From Tritrichomonas foetus (lineage: Eukaryota; Parabasalia; Tritrichomonadida; Tritrichomonadidae), in the NCBI GenBank assembly GCA_001839685.1, contig MLAK01001447.1, positions 1 to 15,557 of the forward strand: a DNA stretch of 15,557 nucleotides. The letters run 5' to 3'. Shown piece by piece: positions 8,214 to 15,470 of the stretch. The translations under genes and the position numbers were made by a program. A model generated the notes under the pieces. That model was not told where the DNA came from. It saw nothing but the letters and a program-made list of their open reading frames with translations, and ran no database searches. Within the stretch, counting starts at the first letter, position 1. Each line of letters starts with the position of its first letter.

Positions 8214-8223
8214 AACTTTTTCA
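8214..8223 (-). promoter_or_regulatory. Shared upstream motif TGAAAAAGTT
   Basis: The 10-base word TGAAAAAGTT on the minus strand lies 36-45 bases before the membrane-protein ATG. The same word lies 23-32 bases before the kinase ATG (9534-9543), and once more far upstream of the isomerase (1633-1642). It may be a promoter element; in AT-rich DNA chance is possible. Confidence 0.3.
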
Positions 8224-8437
8224 GATCTCTGAATTATTGAAAACTATCAGAAAATTGACTTAAATTTTCCTCAATAAAACTTCATGATGCATCTACCTGA
8301 TATATTAGTTTCAAGCCATTTAACGTTAAATCAATTGAGGCTCATGAAGTTAGTCTTTTAAGTTGTTATGTAATAAAAGATATTGATTTATTCAAAAATA
8401 TTTAAATTCATTCCATTATCAAAATATTTTCGTTTAT

Positions 8438-9511
8438 TTATACAATTTTGGAATCTGGTACTTCATAGAATGTTGTTTGTAAAAATGAAGGTCTCAAGCG
8501 AGATTTATTCATTAATGGTGACATACTTTTTTTGGAAGAAAATGAAATAGATCCAACTGATCCAACTGATGCTATTTTTGGAATATTCATATTATTTATT
8601 GGTGTCATTCCACTACCTCTACGACATCTTCTTAAAGTGGGATTTTTACTATTTCTATCAACTTTATATTCATTTCTAACTTTTTTAAATAAAGGTGTTT
8701 CTAGTATTGAATCTATTGATGCCCGATCTTGTGGATTTGATCTGAGCATTGACTTAATAATTACAGCAAATTCTTTCTCTATAAGTTCAGAATAAAATGG
8801 TTCCCGAGTCGCAATTAACATTGCTAAATTGTTGGCTGATTTTGGTAAATAAGGTAAAGTTCCTGTTGCCATCAAATAAAACGTAATTCCTAAAGACCAA
8901 ATATCAGCTTTCATAGGATCATATGGGCTCAAATGTAGAATCTCAAGGGGCATGAATGGTAATGAACCAGCATAAGTTTCACATATTTTTTCATTCATTG
9001 TAGCAAACCCAAAATCCGCAAGTTTTGCCCTTCCATATTTATCAATAAAGATATTGGATGGTTTTATATCTCGATGTGCAATACCTCTTTTCTGGCAAAA
9101 ATGAAGTGATAATAACATCTCGTATGCTAACACATAAAGTGTTTGTTTTGGAATTGGTCCATTTGCTTTTAAATAATCATTCAAAGTTCCTCCTGGACAA
9201 TATTCCAAAATTAAAAATAAACAATCCTCGAAAATAAAATGGTCAAAAATAGAAATAATGTTTGGATGTATTAACTGTGTGAGAGAATATATTTCTGATT
9301 TAAATGTATCTGATAATCCACTTTTGTTAGTTCGAGAAAGATCAATAACTTTAGCAACAAATCTCATTTGATGTTTCTTCGATGATATTAAGTAAACATT
9401 AGCAAAACTTCCATGTCCTATTTCAGAGAGTAATTCAAATCCTCTGTTTTCCAAAGCTAACGAAAAATGAGCAGTTCTAGAATCAGGTATTTTTGATGTT
9501 TCTTCATACAT
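8438..9511 (-). CDS. Serine/threonine protein kinase
   Basis: 357 residues: a complete kinase domain (about 27-276) and a basic, serine-rich tail. Visible motifs: glycine loop IGHGSFANVY (31-40), VAIK-type lysine K54 (FVAKVID), helix-C E73, HRDIKPSN (146-153), DFG (166-168), DIWSLG with D203, and R263. All catalytic residues are present, so it should be active. The APE motif reads PLE (188-190), keeping the glutamate. The loop AGSLPFMPLEIL and the overall pattern resemble CAMK/AMPK- or NEK/ULK-like kinases; the subfamily is not settled. The tail contains an ASVGSVGS stretch encoded by two tandem copies of a 9-base unit (8550-8567) and several S/T-P or basic sites that could be phosphorylated. 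There is no membrane segment. M1 is the only Met before the kinase domain. It is divergent from the PDE gene across 942 bp. Confidence 0.93.
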   Translation of the reverse strand: MYEETSKIPDSRTAHFSLALENRGFELLSEIGHGSFANVYLISSKKHQMRFVAKVIDLSRTNKSGLSDTFKSEIYSLTQLIHPNIISIFDHFIFEDCLFLILEYCPGGTLNDYLKANGPIPKQTLYVLAYEMLLSLHFCQKRGIAHRDIKPSNIFIDKYGRAKLADFGFATMNEKICETYAGSLPFMPLEILHLSPYDPMKADIWSLGITFYLMATGTLPYLPKSANNLAMLIATREPFYSELIEKEFAVIIKSMLRSNPQDRASIDSILETPLFKKVRNEYKVDRNSKNPTLRRCRRGSGMTPINNMNIPKIASVGSVGSISFSSKKSMSPLMNKSRLRPSFLQTTFYEVPDSKIV

Positions 9512-9533
9512 CAGATTTTAATACACTTTATCA

Positions 9534-9543
9534 AACTTTTTCA
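9534..9543 (-). promoter_or_regulatory. Shared upstream motif TGAAAAAGTT, kinase copy
   Basis: Minus-strand TGAAAAAGTT 23-32 bases before the kinase ATG, identical to the word before the membrane-protein gene. This kinase has no clear TCA-type initiator within 20 bases of its ATG, so this motif may matter more here. Confidence 0.3.
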
Positions 9544-9706
9544 TTTAGCTCAAATCAACTCAATCGGGAATATCATTTCAGAAACAGGGTTCAGAAATAA
9601 AAAACTTATTATTTTTCAGAAACAACGGTAAATATCTAACAAACTTGAACCTCTTTTTGGTTATTTTCATTTCAAGAAAATTGTTTTTTAACTTACAAAT
9701 AATAAT

Positions 9707-9735
9707 CACTAGTAACTAGTGCCTAGTTAGACTAG
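9707..9735. promoter_or_regulatory. Cluster of CTAG palindromes
   Basis: CACTAGT-A-ACTAGTG (9707-9721) is a perfect inverted repeat, followed by CTAGT-TAG-ACTAG (9723-9735). CTAG occurs four times in 27 bases, about 200 bases upstream of the kinase start. It could be a transcription-factor site; no known factor is assigned. Confidence 0.35.
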
Positions 9736-10017
9736 CATTCATTCATGAATTTTCGGGAAGATTTTGAGAAGAGCAAAAAAATGCTTTTTATAACTTTTAT
9801 AACTTTTTATTTGATACGCATGTTTTTATGCATTATCTCTTAAATCATGAATATAAATGACCCATCAATTGAATGATTCGCAATAATATTAATGACAAAA
9901 TTATCATCGATAAAATATTACAGGTTTCAAATTATGCTGGTATCTAAAATCAATTTTTTAATAATTATTAAAGGATTTTACAATATTTCACAAAATTCGA
10001 TCACATCATTTTTCATT

Positions 10018-10053
10018 GAGAAGTCAATGAGATATTTTGACTTCTCGAGAAGT
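10018..10053. promoter_or_regulatory. Triple GAGAAGT inverted cluster
   Basis: GAGAAGTCAA (10018-10027) pairs with TTGACTTCTC (10037-10046) around a 9-base loop. The second arm overlaps a 14-bp palindrome ACTTCTCGAGAAGT (10040-10053). The heptamer GAGAAGT thus appears three times in alternating orientation, suggesting a multimeric protein site or a cruciform. Confidence 0.4.
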
Positions 10054-10441
10054 ATATATCTATTCCTACACATATACATCAATAATATCCAATTTTGATA
10101 ATAGAGATTAGAAGCAAAAAAAAATAAAATAACGGAAAATAATAATTGTGAGATGAAATAAGTGATTCATGCGGCGAGTCATTTATTCAAAATTTCTTTA
10201 TATTAAAAAGTGATCTTTTGTATCGCCTATCGCAAAGCGAGTTGATTCTCTTTTGTCGAAAAAATGTTTTGACATTCTGAATCATCTCTAATTACACATA
10301 AATAACCATAATTGGAAAACGTTCTTTTAATTGAAAGTGAATGAAATGGTTCATAGAAAAATTTGTTTCAATTGACATAATTTTTTGTATCTCTCAGAAA
10401 TATTTCAATGATATATTTTCTTTGTATTTAAACGTCTTTTT

Positions 10442-10448
10442 TCAGAGG
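10442..10448 (+). promoter_or_regulatory. Initiator-like TCAGAGG of the PDE gene
   Basis: A TTTTTTCAGAGG stretch ends just before the ATG at 10454. Its TCA has the A 10 bases upstream, the right distance for a trichomonad initiator. It also resembles a 3' splice site, but no matching 5' site or interrupted frame is seen. Confidence 0.35.
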
Positions 10449-10453
10449 CTAGA

Positions 10454-13400
10454 ATGAGTGGAGGGCATTATGGAATGGACCCTCGCTTTAAAATGAATAC
10501 TAATGAGATGCGCTCAATCTCGCAAATGCCAAATACGCGACCACTCTCATCTTTAAATCAGACACGTCCAACTACAGCATTGATTCGAACAATTAGGGTC
10601 GGGACGACGGGTTCCAGCTTATCTCGTCGAGCTTCAGCACGCCCGACTACTCCTGCGCTCGATAATATCAAAAATAAAATGCCAGCAAACGTTCATCTTC
10701 AATTCGATTATATCATCACTCTTACAAAATCAATGCCTTTAAATGAAGCCATTGAAAATGGATTATCGTCAATTTTCAACGCGGAATTTTGTTGTTTTTG
10801 GTTTTTTGATCCAATTAATAAGAAATTTTATTCGCCAACAAAAAACTTAACAATTGACTCTAACACATCGATTTTAAGTCAAGCATTTGAAAAGAACGAA
10901 TTGTTGAATATTTCAAAACCAGTGGCTTCTCCTTTTTATGATAAATTTGTAGATTCTGAATTCTTGCCAACTTTATATATACCAATTACTCGGCCAGATA
11001 AAGAAATAGTTGCTTTAATACAACTTGCACGACACGTCTCCCATAAATTTACGCCAATTGATGTCAATAATATTCAACAATTCATGTTGAAATTTACAAA
11101 CTATTCTCATTTTCTGTTTGATGATAATTTTGATTCATCATCAAACGATATTGCCTTATCAAAATCCAAAACAATAATTCCAGTCATTATAGAACAATTA
11201 GAAAAACACTTCAAATGCAGATCAGTTGAATTATGGGTAAATGATGATGAAGATTCTTATGCGAAATATGATATTGCATCAAACACTTACATCAGTGCAC
11301 AACCAGGAATAGTAAAAAGAGGCTTTGAATCAGGTTCCATTTCATTGAATTTCAGAAACATTACAGGGGCTCGTGGTTACTTCAAAGAAATAGATGGTGA
11401 GAAAGCTGAAAGTATTTTAATTGTTCCTTATAAAATTGGTGATCTTCCTTGTGTAATTTGTTTACGTGGGAAGAATTATTATTCCAATTCAGCTGATAGC
11501 AACTCTCCAAATAATTCGGCAAATTATTTCACATATGCTGACGAAATTCAAATAACACATTTAACTCCACTTATTGTAAAATGCATTGTTTCTGAAAATG
11601 GAAATGCACCTGAAAACAGTCTGGCATCACGATTGAAAGCTCTTCTTGAAGTTGCAGAAATATTGAGTGGTGTATTAGATATTGATGTGCTTGTTCCAAC
11701 TATTATGGAAAGAGCTTGTTCCTTACTTCATACTCAACGATGTTCTTTATTTTTGGTTGATTCAAAACGAACCAAATTAAGAACTACTTTCCAAAGTGGA
11801 CTTGATAAAGCTATTTCTATTCCTATCAATCAAGGAATTGCTGGACATTCTGCAACAACAGGAAATATTGTCAATGTTGAAGATGCTTATACTGATCCAC
11901 GATTTAATCAAAATGTTGATTCTAAAACTGGATTTAAAACCAAAACGATTTTATCTGTACCTATTTTTAATAATAGAGGTGAAATTGTCGGTGTTACTGA
12001 AATGATTAATCGTGAGGACGGAGAGAAATTTGATGATGAAGATATTCAAATGATGAAAGCATTTAATATCTTTTGTGGCATTTCTTTAGATAATGCACGA
12101 CTTTATCAAGCTTCTATTGATTTAACTCGACAACTTCATGGTTTTGCTGATATGGCAAACCAATTAAACAGTCAAAATAATACTATTAGAAATATATTAG
12201 AAGGGATTATTCAAAATGCAAAAGGTGTAGTTAGCGGAACAAGAGCAACAATATTCATGAAAAACGAAGCGGATAATAATTTGTTTAATTACTTAACAAT
12301 TGGTGAGCGAATAACTCATGGAATGGTATTTTCGAACATTGTAATGAAAAATAAAACACATAGAATATTCTCACCACAGGAAATCGCTTTATTAACAATG
12401 TCCCCAGGAAGTAATGAAGATTTTAATTCTGATGATCTACATGGACAACCACTTGATAAAAATTATACAACATCTTCAGGATTAGCCAGAATTGCGAATA
12501 CATTAAATATTAGTAGTGATTCTAATGTTTCCACAGCTGATATTAATTTTATGAGGAATCCAATTGATATGCCAGAAACAATTTGTTGTTTCCCATTAAT
12601 TAAAGTTGATCAAACATTTATGGGCGTCTTGGAAATATCTTGTAAAAGGAGAATTATTCCAGAAGATATTAAACTTCTGGATTGTTTTGCAGCTTTTGCA
12701 TCTGTTTCTCTAGAGAAAAGTGAGCTTCAATCCATCGCAACCCTTGGACGTGCTGAAGTTGAATTAAAGAAATTTATTTCACAAACTGAAAGGACACAAG
12801 TTGGAATAATTCCAGCCAAATTAAAGATTGCCCGAACAGAAAGTCTTTACAAAATTGATTTTGATGCAGCTCAATGGGAAGGAATTGGATACTTTAGAGT
12901 TCTCTGGGCTATTTTTGATACATTTAAGCTTTTCAGAGAATTCAAAATAGCTAATCAAACTTTTTTCAAGTTTTTGGATGCTATTTCCAACACTTATAAT
13001 AAAGTTCCATATCACAACTGGAGGCATGCTGTTGATGTTACACAATTTGTGACTTATCAAGTTAAAATTACAAAACTTGATTTGAAATTAACTAAATTTG
13101 AACTATTTGCATTATTAATATCCGCGATATGTCATGATGCAAACCATGATGGCTTCACAAATGTATTTAATGAGAAAGCTGAAACCCCACTCGGAATTTT
13201 ATTTAAGAATCAAAGTGTAATGGAAACCCATCATTGTACAATTACTATTAATGTCATATCAAAAGAAGAAAATAATATCTTTGAAAGTCTAGATACTTCC
13301 AAATTAAAGGAAATTTGGAACCTTATTATTAATTTAATTCTCACAACTGATATGGCACGACATCATACATTTTTAACCGATACTAATCAACTCTTAGAAA

Positions 13401-13762
13401 AAGGTCCACTTGATATGAAACTTCCAGAACATCGATTTGTAACAATGCAACTCCTTTTGAAATGCGCTGATATCTCAAATGTGTCAAGACCATTTGAGCT
13501 CGCTGATAAATGGTGTGATGTTCTCTGTGAAGAATTCTTTAGACAAGGTGATTTAGAAAAAACAAGTGGAATGGAATATACATCTCCACTAAATGATAGA
13601 GAACATCTTGATAAACCAAAATCGCAAATTGGTTTCTACACTTTTGTTTGTTTGCCTCTTTATCAATGTGCGGCAAAGGCATTGCCTCCTCTACAAGTAA
13701 ATGTTGAACAAGTAGAAGCAAATTTGGCTGTTTGGAAAGCGGAAACAGAAAAAAAGAAATAA
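10454..13762 (+). CDS. GAF-domain cyclic nucleotide phosphodiesterase
   Basis: 1102 residues. The C-terminal class I PDE domain (about 800-1095) hydrolyses cAMP and/or cGMP. Its residues are intact: YHNWRHAVD (853-860; H854 acid, H858 metal), HDANHDG (H894, D895), METHH, the TDMARHH segment, CADISN with metal D1006, and QIGF with the purine-binding Q1058 and F1061. Upstream are GAF-like modules: weak ones at about 84-225 and 237-382, a clear one at 397-557 with an NR...F.DED version of the NKFDE cyclic-nucleotide motif (519-530), and another at about 573-757. The N-terminal 80 residues are disordered-looking, rich in RPTT/SR, and contain RRAS (58-61), a canonical PKA site. No membrane segment, so probably cytosolic. 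Substrate preference cannot be read reliably. Divergent from the kinase and convergent with the Myb gene. Confidence 0.96.
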   Translation: MSGGHYGMDPRFKMNTNEMRSISQMPNTRPLSSLNQTRPTTALIRTIRVGTTGSSLSRRASARPTTPALDNIKNKMPANVHLQFDYIITLTKSMPLNEAIENGLSSIFNAEFCCFWFFDPINKKFYSPTKNLTIDSNTSILSQAFEKNELLNISKPVASPFYDKFVDSEFLPTLYIPITRPDKEIVALIQLARHVSHKFTPIDVNNIQQFMLKFTNYSHFLFDDNFDSSSNDIALSKSKTIIPVIIEQLEKHFKCRSVELWVNDDEDSYAKYDIASNTYISAQPGIVKRGFESGSISLNFRNITGARGYFKEIDGEKAESILIVPYKIGDLPCVICLRGKNYYSNSADSNSPNNSANYFTYADEIQITHLTPLIVKCIVSENGNAPENSLASRLKALLEVAEILSGVLDIDVLVPTIMERACSLLHTQRCSLFLVDSKRTKLRTTFQSGLDKAISIPINQGIAGHSATTGNIVNVEDAYTDPRFNQNVDSKTGFKTKTILSVPIFNNRGEIVGVTEMINREDGEKFDDEDIQMMKAFNIFCGISLDNARLYQASIDLTRQLHGFADMANQLNSQNNTIRNILEGIIQNAKGVVSGTRATIFMKNEADNNLFNYLTIGERITHGMVFSNIVMKNKTHRIFSPQEIALLTMSPGSNEDFNSDDLHGQPLDKNYTTSSGLARIANTLNISSDSNVSTADINFMRNPIDMPETICCFPLIKVDQTFMGVLEISCKRRIIPEDIKLLDCFAAFASVSLEKSELQSIATLGRAEVELKKFISQTERTQVGIIPAKLKIARTESLYKIDFDAAQWEGIGYFRVLWAIFDTFKLFREFKIANQTFFKFLDAISNTYNKVPYHNWRHAVDVTQFVTYQVKITKLDLKLTKFELFALLISAICHDANHDGFTNVFNEKAETPLGILFKNQSVMETHHCTITINVISKEENNIFESLDTSKLKEIWNLIINLILTTDMARHHTFLTDTNQLLEKGPLDMKLPEHRFVTMQLLLKCADISNVSRPFELADKWCDVLCEEFFRQGDLEKTSGMEYTSPLNDREHLDKPKSQIGFYTFVCLPLYQCAAKALPPLQVNVEQVEANLAVWKAETEKKK

Positions 13763-14475
13763 TTTGTTAATTTGTTAAAACTATTGGCTTATATTAATAT
13801 AAAGGTTATATTATTTGATTTACTATCTTATCTTATTTAATATTCGCCCAAAGAATAGACCATTAATTTTTAATAATTGTATTTTATTCATCTCGTGATG
13901 CTGATTATAAGATATATTACAATACATAAGAGACAAATGAGTTTGAAACTCTTAAATGATATTCCATTGAATAAGACTGATAATCTAATTAAAAAATAAG
14001 TAAAACTATTAATTTTTATGGGAAATGAAAAAACTATATTTGGGTTTTTAATAACATATGTCTGGAGAATAAAATGATTATGAATGGTTGAATTCAATTT
14101 TAGACCAAATATACGTTGATAAAGTGAAAAAAAAATCTAGTTTTAGATACATTACTATTTATTAATGAAAACAATCAAAAACCATAATTTTCTTAGCAAA
14201 ATTTATAGATGTATTTTAGAAGTTAGATCTAACATTCGTCTTATTTAATTGATCATAAGTTTAGAATATGTTTGTCTACGATTCTCCTTAAATCGTTCTC
14301 ACAACATAGTCTTTAGAAGAAAGAAGTTATAGATTTTCCAGTGAAAAAACTAGAATTTGGAGTGAAACTTACTATTTTTTTACTTTTAAAAATATATTGA
14401 GAGATTAATTTGAGTTTTCATATCAATGATTTGAATAATAAATCAATGAAATGAATTAAACATCATTGATTTGTC
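13763..14475. other. Convergent intergenic region, PDE to Myb
   Basis: 713 bp without a supported gene. After the PDE stop come two tandem AATTTGTT copies (13761-13776) and a 14-bp palindrome TTATATTAATATAA (13789-13802). A 69-codon minus-strand frame (13888-14097) contains no ATG. The rest is AT-rich with no recognised feature until the hairpin beside the Myb stop. Confidence 0.55.
14440..14472. repeat. Hairpin directly after the Myb stop codon
   Basis: AAATCAATGA (14440-14449) and TCATTGATTT (14463-14472) are exact inverted copies around a 13-base loop. On the Myb mRNA it starts three bases after the TGA stop. It may affect 3' end formation or stability; no function is proven. Confidence 0.5.
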
Positions 14476-14928
14476 TCATATCAACTTTTGATTAGAGGTG
14501 AAATGTAATATTTGGTTATATGAAGGCATATAAATGTAATTTTTCATCATTTCAGAAGACAAAAATTTCATTTGACTTGTTTGAATAATTTGGTGTTTCC
14601 TTAATAAAACTCGATAACGATTTTTGGTAGCATTTGGACTTCTTCCAGGAAGAATTTTAGAAATATTTGCCCATTGATTTCCATATAAATTAACATATTG
14701 CATCACAATCTTGTCTTCTTCAAGTGTCCACTTTTCTACACTAATATCTGGATTTAGTGCATTAGTCCATCTTTCTCTGCATTGTTTACTGTTCCTTGTT
14801 TTCATTTCTGTGGCAATTAATGACCAATTCACAAAACCATGTTGCAAAACGCAATTTTGTAATTTTTCGTCTTTCTCTTTTGTCCAAGGTACTTTTTTAC
14901 CTTGTTTTTTCTTTTCTTGTGAAATCAT
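14476..14928 (-). CDS. R2R3-type Myb DNA-binding protein
   Basis: 150 residues with two Myb repeats and little else, the common size for trichomonad Myb regulators. Repeat 1 (about 12-60) has tryptophans W15, W35 and W54 and the recognition-helix pattern SKQCRERWTNAL. Repeat 2 (about 64-111) has W67 and W86, with Y105 in place of the third tryptophan (ATKNRYRVLL). A basic lysine-rich lead (residues 6-12) precedes repeat 1, and the last 35 residues have no recognisable domain. It should bind DNA in the nucleus; targets are unknown, though in Trichomonas related proteins bind promoter elements near initiators. The start is supported by a good initiator-like TCATTTCATTA about 23 bases upstream. 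It stands alone, convergent with the PDE gene. Confidence 0.94.
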   Translation of the reverse strand: MISQEKKKQGKKVPWTKEKDEKLQNCVLQHGFVNWSLIATEMKTRNSKQCRERWTNALNPDISVEKWTLEEDKIVMQYVNLYGNQWANISKILPGRSPNATKNRYRVLLRKHQIIQTSQMKFLSSEMMKNYIYMPSYNQILHFTSNQKLI

Positions 14929-14942
14929 TGTACTGATTATTA

Positions 14943-14953
14943 TAATGAAATGA
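14943..14953 (-). promoter_or_regulatory. Initiator-like element of the Myb gene
   Basis: Minus-strand TCATTTCATTA closely matches the trichomonad initiator form. A second, weaker TCAGTACA lies directly before the ATG. Confidence 0.5.
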
Positions 14954-15394
14954 AAAAAATCAGGTGTTCTACTTTATCAAAATTTGTGGTATTATCACAA
15001 AAAGTTATACCTGTTTGTAAAAAAGAAATGTATCATTCGTTATTGCAAAGAAAAAAATTGAATTAACTTAGAAAAAAGGAAATTAGAGTTTATCGAGTTA
15101 TTTTTATGTGACTTCGATACACCTCTTTACAATTTAATATTAAAGATATATTGCTCATCTCGTTCAAATTGAGGGGAATGAAATTTTCAAAGAAAAATGA
15201 ATCCCAATCGTGAATAAACAGTTCAACAATTTTTTTAAGTTTCAAATAACCTTCAGGTGAAAAATATTGAAATATCCTAAAGACTTCTCTTAATTTACCG
15301 GTTGATTATTTACCGCATTCTAACATTATTAGTTTTCTTTTATCATTAAATATATACAGAACATTCCACAAATGAATATTTGATGACAAAAAAG
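14954..15394. other. Region upstream of the Myb gene
   Basis: AT-rich; 14954-15089 holds nothing recognisable beyond A-rich runs. From 15090 on it is covered by the possible broken reading frame on the minus strand. No RNA gene was seen. Confidence 0.5.
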
Positions 15395-15464
15395 ACCTCC
15401 TATATGAAAGGTTTACAAAATGGTCCCCCAAAGATTTTGTGGGACCATCCCATAAACCTTTATC
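15090..15464 (-). pseudogene. Possible broken gene running out of the right repeat arm
   Basis: One minus-strand frame is open from just inside the repeat arm (after a TAG at 15465-15467) to TAA at 15090-15092, interrupted by a single TAA at 15306-15308. That stop lies within a 15-base spaced repeat (ATTTACCG at 15293-15300 and 15308-15315), suggesting a small duplication. The stretch after it has protein-like composition (for example REVFRIFQYFSPEGYL and IHDWDSFF). There is no suitable ATG at its beginning. I do not recognise the family; chance openness cannot be excluded. Confidence 0.3.
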
Positions 15465-15470
15465 CTACCA
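15395..15470 (-). repeat. Right arm of 76-bp inverted repeat
   Basis: Reverse complement of 1-76 with one mismatch (15462 against 9). The same internal palindrome is present. Identity ends abruptly on the inner side at 15394. On the outer side the repeat is followed at once by the CAC/CAT-rich tandem repeat. Confidence 0.9.

Larger units (their letters stand above)
8179..8437. other. Upstream region of the membrane-protein gene
   Basis: 259 bp between the kinase stop and the membrane-protein start, both genes on the minus strand. It contains a 14-bp palindrome ATTTAACGTTAAAT (8318-8331), AACTTCATGA (8278-8287) inverted at 8342-8351, and CCTCAA (8269-8274) inverted at 8335-8340. The kinase stop reads TAAA, so the usual trichomonad polyadenylation motif overlaps the stop codon. 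Confidence 0.5.
9512..10453. other. Shared upstream region of kinase and PDE genes
   Basis: 942 bp between divergent starts with no convincing gene; an ATG frame of 68 codons (9892-10098) looks like AT-rich noise and runs through the palindromes. Contents: the CTAG cluster (9707-9735), two 9-base tandem copies TTTTATAAC (9786-9803), small hairpins around 9775-9833, the GAGAAGT inverted cluster (10018-10053), and an unusually GC-rich patch TATCGCCTATCGCAAAGCGA (10221-10240) with the inverted pair TCGC/GCGA. These are candidate regulatory sites. Confidence 0.5.

Noticed and set aside
9892..10098. 68-codon plus-strand frame in the divergent region
   Set aside because: Low-complexity translation, no initiator, and it runs through the inverted-motif cluster; not supported as a gene.
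10432..10453. TTTTTTCAG before the PDE ATG as a 3' splice site
   Set aside because: No conserved trichomonad 5' splice site or branch motif was seen upstream and the PDE frame is complete from the ATG.
1380..13802. Many 12-16 bp palindromes in intergenic DNA
   Set aside because: With about three quarters A+T, several perfect 14-bp palindromes are expected by chance in 15 kb; only longer, clustered or gene-linked ones are reported as findings.
13888..14097. 69-codon minus-strand open frame
   Set aside because: It contains no ATG (it would begin with TTG) and its translation is I/F/L/S-rich as expected of AT-rich non-coding DNA.
1..15470. One large transposon bounded by the inverted repeats
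   Set aside because: No transposase, integrase or polymerase gene lies between the arms, and the genes inside are ordinary cellular ones.
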